The notes below the pieces were generated by a model. The model searched no databases. It was not told where the DNA came from and was given only the letters and a program-made list of their open reading frames with translations. The translations under genes and the position numbers were made by a program. Below, in pieces: positions 10,909 through 23,199 of a stretch of DNA of 64,000 nt. The first letter of the stretch is position 1. Every line of letters begins with the position of its first letter. The DNA is from Janthinobacterium tructae (GTDB lineage: Bacteria; Pseudomonadota; Gammaproteobacteria; Burkholderiales; Burkholderiaceae_D), in the NCBI RefSeq assembly GCF_006517255.1, contig NZ_CP041185.1:4030001-4094000 (forward strand). The letters run 5' to 3'.

Positions 10909-13900
10909 TCAGGCGGCGACGGCTTGCACGTCCATGGCGGCATCGGCAGCCATTTCAATCAGCGCGCGCTTGTATTCGTTCGGGAAGACTTTCACGAACT
11001 TACCGCGCGCCGCAGCCCAATCGTCGAGCAGGACGCGGGCGCGGGTGCTGCCCGTGTGCTTGAAGTGACGCTCGATCAGGCGCTTGAGGATGACCTCATC
11101 GGCTTCCGGCACGCCGTCGCGGTGCTGCGTATGCCAGGCGTCGCGGTCGAGATGCTGTTCCGCTGCCGACACGACCTTGTCCAGGCTGACCATGGCCGTG
11201 TTGCATTTGGTGGCAAAGTCGCCGGCCGGGTCATACACATAGGCGATGCCGCCCGACATGCCGGCCGCGAAGTTGCGCCCCGTGTTGCCCAGCACCACGA
11301 CGGTGCCGCCCGTCATGTATTCGCAGCCATGGTCGCCCAGACCCTCGACCACCGTGGTGGCGCCCGAGTTGCGCACGGCAAAGCGTTCACCGGCCACGCC
11401 ATTGAAGAAGGCTTCGCCGGCAATGGCGCCGTACAGCACCGTGTTGCCGATGATGATGTTATCCACGGCCCAGCCACGGAATTCCGTATTCGGCCGCACG
11501 ATGATGCGTCCGCCCGACAAGCCTTTACCGACGTAATCGTTGCCCTCGCCCACCAGGTCGATCGTGATGCCGTGCGCCAGGAAGGCGCAGGCCGACTGGC
11601 CCGCCGTGCCTTGCAACTGGATGTGGATGGTGTCGTCCGGCAAGCCGGCGTGGCCATATTTCTTCGCCACTTCGCCGGACAGCATGGTGCCCACCGTGCG
11701 GTTGACGTTGCGCACCGGCGAGATGAAGGAGACGCGTTCGCCCTTCTCCAGCGCCGCGCGCGCTTGCGCGATCAGCTTGTGGTCCAGTGCTTTCTCCAGC
11801 GCATGGTCCTGGAACTCCACGTGGCGGCAGGCTTGGCCGCTTGGTGTTTCCGGCTTGTAGAAGATGGCCGAGAAGTCCAGGCCTTGCGCCTTCCAGTGCG
11901 AAATCGCCTTCGATTTATCGAGCAAATCGACGCGGCCGATCAATTCGTCATACGTGCGGATACCCAGCTGCGCCATCAATTGACGGGCTTCTTCGGCAAC
12001 GAAGAAGAAGTAATTGACGACATACTCGGGCTTGCCGGAGAACTTGGCGCGCAGCACCGGGTCTTGCGTGGCCACGCCCACCGGGCACGTATTCAAATGG
12101 CATTTACGCATCATGATGCAGCCTTCGACCACCAGCGGTGCCGTGGCGAAACCGATTTCGTCGGCGCCCAGCAGGGCGGCGATGACCACGTCGCGGCCCG
12201 TTTTCATCTGGCCGTCGGCCTGCACGCGAATGCGGCTGCGCAAGCCATTCAAGACCAGCGTTTGTTGCGTTTCGGCCAGACCCAGCTCCCATGGCGTACC
12301 CGCATGCTTCACGGACGACAATGGCGAGGCGCCCGTGCCGCCGTCGTGGCCGGCGACGACGACATGGTCGGCTTTGGCCTTGGTGACGCCGGCGGCGACC
12401 GTGCCGATACCGACTTCCGACACCAGTTTCACGGAAATCGAAGCACGCGGATTGGCATTTTTCAAGTCATGGATCAGCTGCGCCAGATCTTCGATCGAAT
12501 AGATGTCATGGTGCGGCGGCGGCGAAATCAGGCCCACGCCCGGCACGGAGAAGCGCAGGCTGGCGATGTATTCCGACACTTTATGGCCTGGCAACTGGCC
12601 GCCTTCGCCCGGTTTCGCGCCTTGCGCCATCTTGATCTGGATCTGGTCGGCCGAGTTCAGGTAGGCTGCCGTGACGCCGAAACGTCCCGACGCCACCTGC
12701 TTGATGCGCGAGCGCATGGAATCGCCTTCCTGCAGGGGAATATCGACGACGATCTGCTCGGCGCCCACGATGGACGCCATGGTGTCGCCCTGGCGGATCG
12801 GGATGCCCTTCAATTCCTGCGTATAGCGGTTCGGATCTTCGCCGCCCTCGCCCGTGTTCGACTTGCCGCCGATGCGGTTCATGGCCACGGCCAGGGTCGC
12901 GTGCGCTTCCGTGCTGATCGAGCCGAGCGACATCGCGCCGGTAGCAAAACGCTTGACGATTTCCTTGGCCGGTTCCACTTCGTCGAGCGGTATCGCCTTG
13001 GTCGGATCGAGCTTGAATTCGAACAGGCCGCGCAGGGTCAGGTGGCGACGGCTCTGGTCGTTGATGATTTGCGCGTACTCTTTATAGCTGGAGAAATTGT
13101 TGCTGCGCGTCGAATGCTGCAACTTCGCAATCGCATCCGGCGTCCACATGTGGTCTTCGCCACGCACGCGGAACGCATATTCGCCACCTGCGTCGAGCTT
13201 ATCCATCAGCACGGGATCGTTGCCGAAGGCCAGCGCGTGCAGGCGCAGCGCTTCTTCCGCCACTTCAAACACGCCGATGCCTTCCACGTTCGACGCCGTG
13301 CCCTTGAAGTATTTGTCCACCAGCGACTTGTTCAAGCCGATGGCTTCGAAGATTTGCGCGCCGCAGTACGACATATACGTCGAAATGCCCATCTTCGACA
13401 TGACCTTCATCAAGCCTTTACCCACCGCCTTGGTGTAGTTGTAGATGGCTTTCTCGGCCGACAAATCGCCAGGCAAGCCGTGCGCCATCTCGGCCAGGGT
13501 TTCCATGGCCAGGTACGGGTGGACGGCTTCTGCGCCATAGCCAGCGAGCAGGGCGAAGTGGTGCGTTTCGCGGGCCGAGCCCGTTTCCACGACGAGGCCG
13601 GTGGAGGCGCGCAAGCCCTTGCTCACCAGGTGCTGGTGCACGGTCGAGGTGGCCAGCAGCGCAGGGATCGCCACCTGGTCGGCGCAAATGGCGCGGTCCG
13701 AGACGATCAGGATGTTGTGGCCGGATTTGACGGCATCGACGGCTTCCGCGCACAGCGACGCAAGGCACGCTTCCACGCCTTCCTTGCCCCAGGCCAGCGG
13801 GTAGCAGATGTCCAGCTCGTATGACTTGAACTTGCCGCCCGTGTGGGCGCTGATGTTGCGCAGCCGCGCCATGTCGTCAAAGCCCAGCACGGGCTGCGCC

Positions 13901-15609
13901 ACTTCCAGGCGCATCGGCGGGTTGACGTTGTTGGTATCGAGCAAGTTCGGTTTCGGGCCGATGAACGACACCAGCGACATCACCATCGCTTCGCGGATCG
14001 GGTCGATCGGCGGATTCGTCACTTGCGCGAACAGTTGCTTGAAGTAGTTATACAGCGGCTTCAATTTGTTCGACATGACGGCCAGCGGCGAGTCATTGCC
14101 CATCGACCCCGTCGCCTCTTCGCCGGCCACGGCCATCGGTGCCATGAGGAATTTCAAGTCTTCCTGCGTATAGCCGAACGCCTGCTGGCGATCGAGCAAC
14201 GATGGCTGCTCTTTTTCGCCCTGGGCGCGGTCGTGTTTCGCCTGGCCTTCGGCCAGCTTGATCTCGTCGAGCTTGATGCGCACCGAGTTGATCCACGCTT
14301 TATATGGCTTGGCGTTGGCGTAGGTGTTTTTCAGTTCCTGGTCGTCGATGATGCGGCCCGCTTCCAGGTCGATCAGGAACATTTTACCAGGCTGCAAGCG
14401 CCATTTCTGGATGATTTTCGATTCCGGGATCGGCAGCACACCCGATTCCGACGCCATCACCACCAGGTCGTCGTCCGTGACGATATAACGGGCCGGACGC
14501 AAGCCATTGCGGTCCAGCGTGCCGCCGATATGGCGGCCATCCGTAAACGCCATGGCGGCGGGGCCATCCCACGGTTCCATCATGGCCGCGTGGTATTCAT
14601 AGAAGGCGCGGCGGTTGTCGTCCATCGTCGTGTGGTTTTCCCACGCTTCCGGAATCATCATCATCATCGCCTGGGCGATCGGATAACCGGCCATCAACAG
14701 CAGTTCCAGCGCATTGTCGAAGCACGCCGTGTCGGACTGGCCTTCATAGATCAGCGGAAAGAGTTTCTGCAGGTCGTCGCCCAGCACGGCCGACTTCATC
14801 ACGCCTTCGCGCGCGCGCATCCAGTTGAAGTTGCCTTTGACGGTGTTGATCTCGCCATTGTGCGCGATCAAACGGTAGGGGTGGGCCAGCGGCCATTCGG
14901 GGAAGGTATTCGTCGAGAAACGCTGGTGCACCAGGGCCAGGGCCGAGATGCAGCGCGCATCCTGCAAGTCCTTGTAATACACGCCCACCTGGTCGGCCAG
15001 CAGCAAGCCTTTATACACAATCGTGCGCGCCGACATCGACGGCACGAAGAATTCCTTGCCGTGCAGCAGCTTCAACGCCTGGATGGCGTGGCCCGACGAT
15101 TTGCGGATCACATACAGTTTGCGCTCGAGCGCATCGGTGACCATGATGTCCGGGCCGCGGCCGATGAAGATCTGTCGGATGACCGGTTCCTTGGCGCGCA
15201 CGGTGGGCGACATCGGCATATCCGTATCGATGGGCACGTTGCGCCAGCCCAGCACGACTTGTCCCTCGATGCGCACGGCGCGTTCGATTTCCTGTTCGCA
15301 AGCGATGCGCGACGCGTGTTCCTTCGGCAAGAAGACCATGCCCACGCCGTATTCGCCAGGCGGCGGCAATTCCACGCCCTGCTTGGCCATTTCTTCGCGG
15401 TAGTACTGGTCGGGAATCTGAATCAGGATGCCGGCGCCATCGCCCATCAGCGCATCGGCGCCCACGGCGCCCCGGTGATCGAGGTTTTTCAGAATCAGCA
15501 AACCCTGTTCGACGATCGAATGGGTCTTGTTGCCCTTGATATGGGCGACGAAACCGACGCCGCAGGCATCGTGTTCATTGGCTGGGTCGTACAGGCCTTG
15601 CGCTTTCAT
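10909..15609 (-). CDS. gltB: Glutamate synthase [NADPH] large subunit
   Basis: The 1566-residue alpha subunit makes two glutamates from glutamine and 2-oxoglutarate, the key step of ammonia assimilation together with glutamine synthetase. Order of domains: class-II amidotransferase with the nucleophile Cys16 (EHDACGVGF) after a short propeptide; central domain; FMN/synthase domain (about 850-1240) with the Fe-S cysteines [12 protein letters not shown]; and the GXGXG beta-helix at the C-terminus ([13 protein letters not shown]). The ATG at 15607-15609 has GGAGAAG just upstream; an upstream TTG frame extension is not used because the residues before Met are not conserved-like. Confidence 0.97.
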   Translation of the reverse strand: MKAQGLYDPANEHDACGVGFVAHIKGNKTHSIVEQGLLILKNLDHRGAVGADALMGDGAGILIQIPDQYYREEMAKQGVELPPPGEYGVGMVFLPKEHASRIACEQEIERAVRIEGQVVLGWRNVPIDTDMPMSPTVRAKEPVIRQIFIGRGPDIMVTDALERKLYVIRKSSGHAIQALKLLHGKEFFVPSMSARTIVYKGLLLADQVGVYYKDLQDARCISALALVHQRFSTNTFPEWPLAHPYRLIAHNGEINTVKGNFNWMRAREGVMKSAVLGDDLQKLFPLIYEGQSDTACFDNALELLLMAGYPIAQAMMMMIPEAWENHTTMDDNRRAFYEYHAAMMEPWDGPAAMAFTDGRHIGGTLDRNGLRPARYIVTDDDLVVMASESGVLPIPESKIIQKWRLQPGKMFLIDLEAGRIIDDQELKNTYANAKPYKAWINSVRIKLDEIKLAEGQAKHDRAQGEKEQPSLLDRQQAFGYTQEDLKFLMAPMAVAGEEATGSMGNDSPLAVMSNKLKPLYNYFKQLFAQVTNPPIDPIREAMVMSLVSFIGPKPNLLDTNNVNPPMRLEVAQPVLGFDDMARLRNISAHTGGKFKSYELDICYPLAWGKEGVEACLASLCAEAVDAVKSGHNILIVSDRAICADQVAIPALLATSTVHQHLVSKGLRASTGLVVETGSARETHHFALLAGYGAEAVHPYLAMETLAEMAHGLPGDLSAEKAIYNYTKAVGKGLMKVMSKMGISTYMSYCGAQIFEAIGLNKSLVDKYFKGTASNVEGIGVFEVAEEALRLHALAFGNDPVLMDKLDAGGEYAFRVRGEDHMWTPDAIAKLQHSTRSNNFSSYKEYAQIINDQSRRHLTLRGLFEFKLDPTKAIPLDEVEPAKEIVKRFATGAMSLGSISTEAHATLAVAMNRIGGKSNTGEGGEDPNRYTQELKGIPIRQGDTMASIVGAEQIVVDIPLQEGDSMRSRIKQVASGRFGVTAAYLNSADQIQIKMAQGAKPGEGGQLPGHKVSEYIASLRFSVPGVGLISPPPHHDIYSIEDLAQLIHDLKNANPRASISVKLVSEVGIGTVAAGVTKAKADHVVVAGHDGGTGASPLSSVKHAGTPWELGLAETQQTLVLNGLRSRIRVQADGQMKTGRDVVIAALLGADEIGFATAPLVVEGCIMMRKCHLNTCPVGVATQDPVLRAKFSGKPEYVVNYFFFVAEEARQLMAQLGIRTYDELIGRVDLLDKSKAISHWKAQGLDFSAIFYKPETPSGQACRHVEFQDHALEKALDHKLIAQARAALEKGERVSFISPVRNVNRTVGTMLSGEVAKKYGHAGLPDDTIHIQLQGTAGQSACAFLAHGITIDLVGEGNDYVGKGLSGGRIIVRPNTEFRGWAVDNIIIGNTVLYGAIAGEAFFNGVAGERFAVRNSGATTVVEGLGDHGCEYMTGGTVVVLGNTGRNFAAGMSGGIAYVYDPAGDFATKCNTAMVSLDKVVSAAEQHLDRDAWHTQHRDGVPEADEVILKRLIERHFKHTGSTRARVLLDDWAAARGKFVKVFPNEYKRALIEMAADAAMDVQAVAA

Positions 15610-15684
15610 GGGCTTCTCCGCTGCATATGAGTATCGAAAACCTAGAGTAGTGCAACGCAACAAAAAACTCAACTACAACAATTA

Positions 15685-15762
15685 GGGTCGGAGTCGAATT
15701 AAATTTGATTCTGCCGCTCTAAAAATTTAATAGGGACGCAGTCGAACCAATTTCAATAAAAC
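15685..15762. repeat. Left REP-like element flanking the transposase-like gene
   Basis: Contains GGGTCGGAGTCG (15685-15696), an inner palindrome ATTAAATTT/AAATTTAAT (15698-15706 and 15723-15731), AGGGACGCAGTCGAA (15732-15746) and TTTCAATAAAAC (15751-15762). The last reappears as a perfect inverted copy (GTTTTATTGAAA) on the other side of the transposase-like gene, and the two GGGWC-type blocks have near-matching inverted partners there. The 193-bp spacer between gltB and the transposase gene is otherwise empty; the gltB promoter presumably also lies in it. Confidence 0.7.
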
Positions 15763-15802
15763 ATCAGAAAGAAACCACTTTTGTTTTAAATGCGAATGCT
15801 TT

Positions 15803-16510
15803 TCAATTGGCACCCGTTGCGGCCGCGATTTTGCGGGGACGGCCCCGCTTGGCAGGCAGCACTTGCCGCTGCATTTTCTGCTCCAGCGCCTGTTTGAAAG
15901 CGTCCGAGCCCAGCGGCCAGCCCTTCAATACAGCCTGTTCCAGGGTGTTTACCTGGCTGCTGCCCAGGCCTTGCTCGAACAGGCGCAGATAGGCGGCCTC
16001 GCGGTCGAACGGCGTATTGCCCAGCGCCCAGTACAGCGCGTGGTCGGTGATGAGGGGATCGGGACGCACACCCGCATGGTGGGCATAGCTGGACCACGCA
16101 TGGTCCAGCGCCTGGGCCGCCAGGCCCGTTTGCACGGGCACGCACTCCAGGTAGCGGCAGCAAGTCAGGAAGAAATTGTCGGCATCGATGACGGAGGTTT
16201 TGTAGCGTCCCTGCCACAAAGCACCTTCGCGGCCGTATTTCTGATTGAAATACGGCACGTAATAGCGTCCCAGCCACTGCATCAGCTGCCCCAGGCCCGT
16301 CGCGTCGGCTGGCGTAGCCAGTAAATGTAGCTGATCAGGCAATAAAACATAGGCGTGAATGGCCACCTTGAACATTTTCGCGCCCGTTTTCAGCCAGGAC
16401 AGGCATTGCGCGTAGTCAGCCGTGTCCTGGAACACCAGCTGGCGGTTGCTGCCGCGCTGGATCACGTAATGGGGCAATGCGGGAATGATGAGACGGGGTA
16501 AACGGGCCAT
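15803..16510 (-). CDS. REP-associated tyrosine transposase-like protein (RAYT, Y1_Tnp) with altered HUH motif
   Basis: A 235-residue protein of the IS200/RAYT family, single-copy domesticated relatives of Y1 HUH transposases associated with short palindromic repeats. Family features: MARLPRLIIPALPHYVIQRG at the N-terminus, YVLLPDQLHLLATP where the metal-binding HUH motif normally reads MPNHVHLL, QYGREG-type WQGRYKTS segment, and CCRYLECVPVQTGL with a tyrosine at position 120 where the catalytic Tyr lies. The first histidine of HUH is glutamine (Gln60-Leu61-His62). The C-terminus is basic (KRGRPRKIAAATG, AT-hook-like). It is flanked by inverted REP-like sequences. Catalytic activity is therefore doubtful; a DNA-binding role is possible. 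Confidence 0.88.
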   Translation of the reverse strand: MARLPRLIIPALPHYVIQRGSNRQLVFQDTADYAQCLSWLKTGAKMFKVAIHAYVLLPDQLHLLATPADATGLGQLMQWLGRYYVPYFNQKYGREGALWQGRYKTSVIDADNFFLTCCRYLECVPVQTGLAAQALDHAWSSYAHHAGVRPDPLITDHALYWALGNTPFDREAAYLRLFEQGLGSSQVNTLEQAVLKGWPLGSDAFKQALEQKMQRQVLPAKRGRPRKIAAATGAN

Positions 16511-16569
16511 GGCAGAGTCGGTAAATATAGGCTAAGGCCTTGATTTTACACACTCTGGCGCGCCAGACA

Positions 16570-16624
16570 CGACTCTGACCCTGTTTTATTGAAAATATCG
16601 GGAAAAGCGATGGACTCTGTCCCT
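16570..16624. repeat. Right REP-like element flanking the transposase-like gene
   Basis: CGACTCTGACCC (16570-16581) is the inverted copy, with one mismatch, of 15685-15696. GTTTTATTGAAA (16583-16594) is a perfect inverted copy of 15751-15762. GGACTCTGTCCCT (16612-16624) is an inverted relative of 15732-15744. Together with the left element they bracket the transposase-like gene, an arrangement known for RAYT loci. Confidence 0.7.
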
Positions 16625-16665
16625 TTTATGCTGCGGCCCGCTTGCGGGTGGTGCACTAGGGACTA

Positions 16666-17346
16666 TCAGGACAGATTAAAACTGGCCGACAGGCTGTAGC
16701 CTTCGCCATACGCGCTGCGCAGCGGCAAGTCCTGGCCCAGGCCCGTCTTGGCTTTCTTGCGCAGGCGGTACACGAGCATGTCGACCCGGCGGCCCGCATC
16801 GGGATCTTCGCCGCCCATGCCGGCCACAATGACATCGCGCGGCACGGGGCGGGTGTTGATGGTGAGCAAGTGCAGGAAGTTGAATTCTTTTTCCGTCAGG
16901 GCGATGACGGCGCCCATCAGCTCAAGTTGGCGCGCGCTCACTTTCAAGGTCCACTTGCCCGGCTCAGGCACGGGATCTTGCGGGCCGACGCGGCGGTCGA
17001 GCGCCTCGATGTGGGCGGCCAGTTCGGGAAACTTGATCGGCTTGGTCAGATAGTGGTCGGCACCCAGGCGCAAGCCCAGGATGCGGCTGTCGAAAGCGAC
17101 ACGCCCCGTCAGCACCAGCACGCCAATTTGCGGATACAGCTGGCGCATGCGGGGGATGACGTTGAAGCCGTCCTCGTCAGGCAAGCCCAGGTCCAGCACC
17201 ACCACGCCGACATTGCCATGGCTCAACGCCGTCCACATCCCGCCAGCGGAACTGGTGATATGGACTTCATGTTCGAGCTCAACGAGAAACTCCGCCATGT
17301 CTTCGGCGTAGTCCAGATTGTCTTCGACGATCAGTATTTTCGTCAT
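16666..17346 (-). CDS. OmpR-family response regulator
   Basis: A 226-residue two-component regulator. Receiver domain at residues 1-115: acidic pocket VEDN, phosphoacceptor Asp52 in VVVLDLGLPDEDGF, the Thr in VLVLTGR and Lys102 in LTKPIK. A winged-helix DNA-binding domain follows (about 130-222): LTEKEFNFLHLLTINTRPVPRDVI and RRVDMLVYRLRKK. It lies 137 bp downstream of a sensor kinase gene on the same strand, its likely partner. The spacer may hold a separate promoter. The stimulus and targets are not readable from sequence. Confidence 0.93.
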   Translation of the reverse strand: MTKILIVEDNLDYAEDMAEFLVELEHEVHITSSAGGMWTALSHGNVGVVVLDLGLPDEDGFNVIPRMRQLYPQIGVLVLTGRVAFDSRILGLRLGADHYLTKPIKFPELAAHIEALDRRVGPQDPVPEPGKWTLKVSARQLELMGAVIALTEKEFNFLHLLTINTRPVPRDVIVAGMGGEDPDAGRRVDMLVYRLRKKAKTGLGQDLPLRSAYGEGYSLSASFNLS

Positions 17347-17483
17347 TGCAACGCCATTCTTCCGTTAGTGAGCTACCGTGGGCAAACCATGCCATTCACT
17401 TCTGCACCATGATGGACGGCACAATAGGTTTACGTCAAGGAATTATCACGGTTGCCTTCAGCGGAAGCAAGGCTTTTCCTTGT

Positions 17484-18611
17484 CTAGACAGGAAGCGGCA
17501 GCCAAATGCGGAAAAGCGCCCCGCCTTCGGGCAGATTATGCCCCTGCAAACTCCCCCCATGCACGTCCACTACGGCGCGCGCCATGTACAGGCCCAGGCC
17601 CGCACCGGGATGCGTGGCATGGCTTCCACGGCTGCCTTTTTCGAACAGCTGCGCCAGTTCTTCTTCCCGCAAGCCTGGCCCCGCATCGCGCACGCACAGT
17701 GCCACACCGCCCTCGGGCACCAGCCTGGCCGACACGGTGATGCTGCTCGCAGGCGGGCTGAATTTGACGGCATTGTCCAGCAGGATTTTCAGGCACAGAG
17801 CCATGCCGGGCACGTCGCAGCGCAGTCTGGCCGGCAAGTCCTCGTCCAGTTCCAGCTGCACGCGGTGGCTGGCGGGCACGGTGGCGGCCGCCTGCTGCAG
17901 CAAGGCCAGCGGCGCGATGCCGTCGGCGGCCCGCTCGCGGCCCAGCGCCGCCATGCGTTCGGGCGACAGATAGTCGTCGATCATGGCTAACAAACGGTCG
18001 ACGGCCGTCTGGATTTTCACATAGCGCTTGCGCGTGGCCTCGTCGGCGTCTTTCGACGTCGAGACGAGGCGCTGGATGGCGCCGTCGATGGTGGCCAGCG
18101 GCGTGCGGAACTCATGCGACAGCATCGAGGCGAAGCGCTTTTGCTCCTTTTCCCGTTCCGCTTCCTGCGCCTGGATCTCGCTGACATCGCGCAGCGTGCC
18201 CACGACGGTTTCGCCCCGCCCCGGTACGGCGGGCACGATGGTCGAGCTGATTTCCAGCGCCAGTAGATGCCCGTCGGCATGCGGCAGTTCCACTTCGCGC
18301 AGCAGGGACAAGCGGCTGGCGTCGCCAGCGCGCCAGCGCTGCAAGCGGGCCGGCAGGTCTTGCGCCAGGCGCGCCGCGTGGCTCTGCAAGGCGGGCAAGT
18401 CATGGCCCGTCAGGCGCTGCGCGGCGGGGCTGATGTAGAGTAATTCGAGGGTGGTGGCGTCGAGCAGGAAGGCCGCGTCGCGGCCGTGTTCGGCCAGCAG
18501 GCGGAACTGCGCTTCGCCCGCCCGCGCGCGCAGCAGGGCGCGGCGCAACTGAACGAAACGCAGCGCCATCAGGATGGCGCCGGCAAGCAGCAGGATGAGA
18601 AAGGGCAGCAT
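17484..18611 (-). CDS. PAS-domain sensor histidine kinase
   Basis: A 375-residue kinase with one short N-terminal hydrophobic segment (residues 1-20), a PAS-like domain (about 33-145, RLLAEHGRDAAFLLDATTLELLYISPAAQRLTG), HisKA with phospho-acceptor His166 in MLSHEFRTPL, and HATPase (N-box LKILLDNAVKFSPP, G1 DAGPG, G2 GAGLGLYMAR). No periplasmic sensor loop is visible, so it probably senses an intracellular or membrane signal through PAS. Pairs with the response regulator downstream. The start codon abuts a long inverted repeat (18612-18649) that could hide its ribosome-binding region. Confidence 0.92.
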   Translation of the reverse strand: MLPFLILLLAGAILMALRFVQLRRALLRARAGEAQFRLLAEHGRDAAFLLDATTLELLYISPAAQRLTGHDLPALQSHAARLAQDLPARLQRWRAGDASRLSLLREVELPHADGHLLALEISSTIVPAVPGRGETVVGTLRDVSEIQAQEAEREKEQKRFASMLSHEFRTPLATIDGAIQRLVSTSKDADEATRKRYVKIQTAVDRLLAMIDDYLSPERMAALGRERAADGIAPLALLQQAAATVPASHRVQLELDEDLPARLRCDVPGMALCLKILLDNAVKFSPPASSITVSARLVPEGGVALCVRDAGPGLREEELAQLFEKGSRGSHATHPGAGLGLYMARAVVDVHGGSLQGHNLPEGGALFRIWLPLPV

Positions 18612-18649
18612 GCTTTATACCTGGCGAGAAAGAAGCGCCAAGTATAAGC
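18612..18649. promoter_or_regulatory. Inverted repeat abutting the sensor kinase start codon
   Basis: GCTTTATACCTGGCG (18612-18626) and CGCCAAGTATAAGC (18636-18649) form a 14-bp inverted repeat (one mismatch that could be G-U, one bulged T) around nine bases. It fills nearly the entire 49-bp gap between the helicase stop and the kinase ATG and includes the only AGG-like ribosome-binding sequence. It may act as an operator or as an RNA hairpin limiting kinase translation. Confidence 0.5.
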
Positions 18650-18660
18650 GTGCGGCAGCG

Positions 18661-21774
<3,114 letters not shown>

Positions 21775-21975
21775 TTTTGTGTAAAGGTCGTATCCAAATC
21801 GGCAACAGGCAATATTATCCGCCATACAGGCGTTGCTGGCTTGATTCACACACGCTCTTTGAACAGTTTTAATGCGCGATGCCTAAAAAATAAGTATTTA
21901 ATACGACACTTGGGACCCGCAAGCGGCAAAAGTGGCCCGTCACCGGCCATCTTTGCCGCCCGTGGACGGCTCTTG

Positions 21976-22482
21976 TCAGGCCGGCACAGTTTCTTCTTCC
22001 GCCACACTGGCGGCCTCGACTACCGGTGCCGTGCTCGTATCGGCTGGCGTAAAGTTGCGCAAAAACAAGAAGAACTGGCCCATCATCTGCGTCCACAGTT
22101 GCAGATTGATATTCAGGTATTCGCGGCTGACGCCACCGGCGACCAGCACATCCATTTCCAGCACGACGAAATCGCCATGCTGGGCCACGCGGGCAAAACG
22201 CTTGCTGCGGTGCCATTCGGCCAGCAAGCCGGCCGGCAAATCGCCGCCCTGCACGCGCAGCGGGCAGCTCAGGGTCAGGTCCGCATACTGGCCAGGCGCC
22301 GTTTCATTGCCCCACAGCACTTGAAAGCCGATGCCATGGCTGGCACTGTGCAGGCGCACGACGCCGTCGTGTTCGATGCTCGTCACGGCGCAGCCGGCCG
22401 CCTTGATGGCCTCGGCCGTTTGTTCCGCATTCAGGGTGGTCAGCAAGTTGGTGTTGGTGTGTTCCATCGTCATTCCATTCAT
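21976..22482 (-). CDS. YbjN domain-containing protein
   Basis: A 168-residue cytoplasmic protein whose central part matches the YbjN pattern: LPAGLLAEWHRSKRFARVAQHGDFVVLEMDVLVAGGVSREYLNINL split over residues ~85-130, followed by LWTQMMGQFFLFL. YbjN proteins are structurally like type III secretion chaperones and in E. coli affect motility, adhesion and stress responses. It is the last gene of the TpsA/TpsB/ExbBD-TonB set, 15 bp after the coiled-coil gene. Start ATG 22482 is used; an ATG at 22467 (MEHTNTN) preceded by GGAATGACG is equally possible. Confidence 0.75.
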   Translation of the reverse strand: MNGMTMEHTNTNLLTTLNAEQTAEAIKAAGCAVTSIEHDGVVRLHSASHGIGFQVLWGNETAPGQYADLTLSCPLRVQGGDLPAGLLAEWHRSKRFARVAQHGDFVVLEMDVLVAGGVSREYLNINLQLWTQMMGQFFLFLRNFTPADTSTAPVVEAASVAEEETVPA

Positions 22483-22497
22483 TTCAAGAAAATAAAA

Positions 22498-23193
22498 CTA
22501 TTGGGGGGCTGCTGCGGGCGCGGCCGGCGTTTCCGTCTGACGCGCATCAAAGCGACCCTGGTACAACTGGTCGCCATACTGCTGGGCGATTTGCTCGAGC
22601 TTGACGCGGCTTTGCGCGGCGAATGGCTGGCGCGCTTGCATGACGTCCAGCACATTGAGGCCCTCATACGCTTGCAGGATTTCCTGCCCGGCCGCATACA
22701 GCTGGGCATTCTTGCTTTCGCAGCGCGCCAGGGCGCCGCGCTGCGACGCCACTTCGCCGTCGAGGCGCGCACGCTCCGCTTCGATCTGCTTGCCCGTGGC
22801 GGCCAGCTGCTCGCTGGCCTGGCGCAATTGCGCCAGGTTGGCCGTTGCCTCTTGCGCGGCGGCGGCGCTGCGCTGTTGCTGCTCGCCCAGTTTTTCCCGT
22901 TGCGCGCGCTCCTGCGCCAGCTGCGACTGGCTGCGGGCCAGCTCCCTTTTCAAGCCATCGCTGGCAGGCGCAGCGGCAGCAGCGGGCGCGGCCTTGGCGG
23001 CAGGCCCGCCCTTGGCTTTCAGCACTTCCAGCTCGCCACGCGTCTGCTGCAATTGCGCCGTGACATTGCGCAATTCGGCACGCAGGCGCTCTTCCATGCT
23101 TTGCCCCTTCTGTCCCTGCGCCTGGGCGGTGCTGGCGGCCAGTAAGCTCAACAGCAATAAAGGCAGGCGCATTTTGTTGGATATCAACATCAT
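22498..23193 (-). CDS. Periplasmic coiled-coil protein of unknown function
   Basis: A 231-residue protein with a signal peptide (MRLPLLLLSLLAASTAQAQG) and a long predicted coiled coil (about residues 30-170, rich in Glu, Gln, Ala and Arg, with an Ala/Pro break near 65-80), ending with a small segment around AGQEILQAYEGLNVLDVMQARQPFAA and a Pro/Ala tail. No catalytic motif. It lies 6 bp after the porin gene and 15 bp before ybjN, so it belongs to the same transcript. A periplasmic spacer or scaffold between the inner-membrane ExbBD-TonB and outer-membrane proteins is conceivable, but that is inference. AAGGAG lies just upstream of two consecutive ATGs. Confidence 0.75.
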   Translation of the reverse strand: MMLISNKMRLPLLLLSLLAASTAQAQGQKGQSMEERLRAELRNVTAQLQQTRGELEVLKAKGGPAAKAAPAAAAAPASDGLKRELARSQSQLAQERAQREKLGEQQQRSAAAAQEATANLAQLRQASEQLAATGKQIEAERARLDGEVASQRGALARCESKNAQLYAAGQEILQAYEGLNVLDVMQARQPFAAQSRVKLEQIAQQYGDQLYQGRFDARQTETPAAPAAAPQ

Positions 23194-23199
23194 GGCTCC

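Noticed and set aside
9310..13824. Plus-strand open frame of 1504 codons opposite gltD/gltB
   Set aside because: Shadow of gltB and gltD, whose products are unmistakable; the antisense product has only low-complexity His/Arg/Gln-rich sequence.
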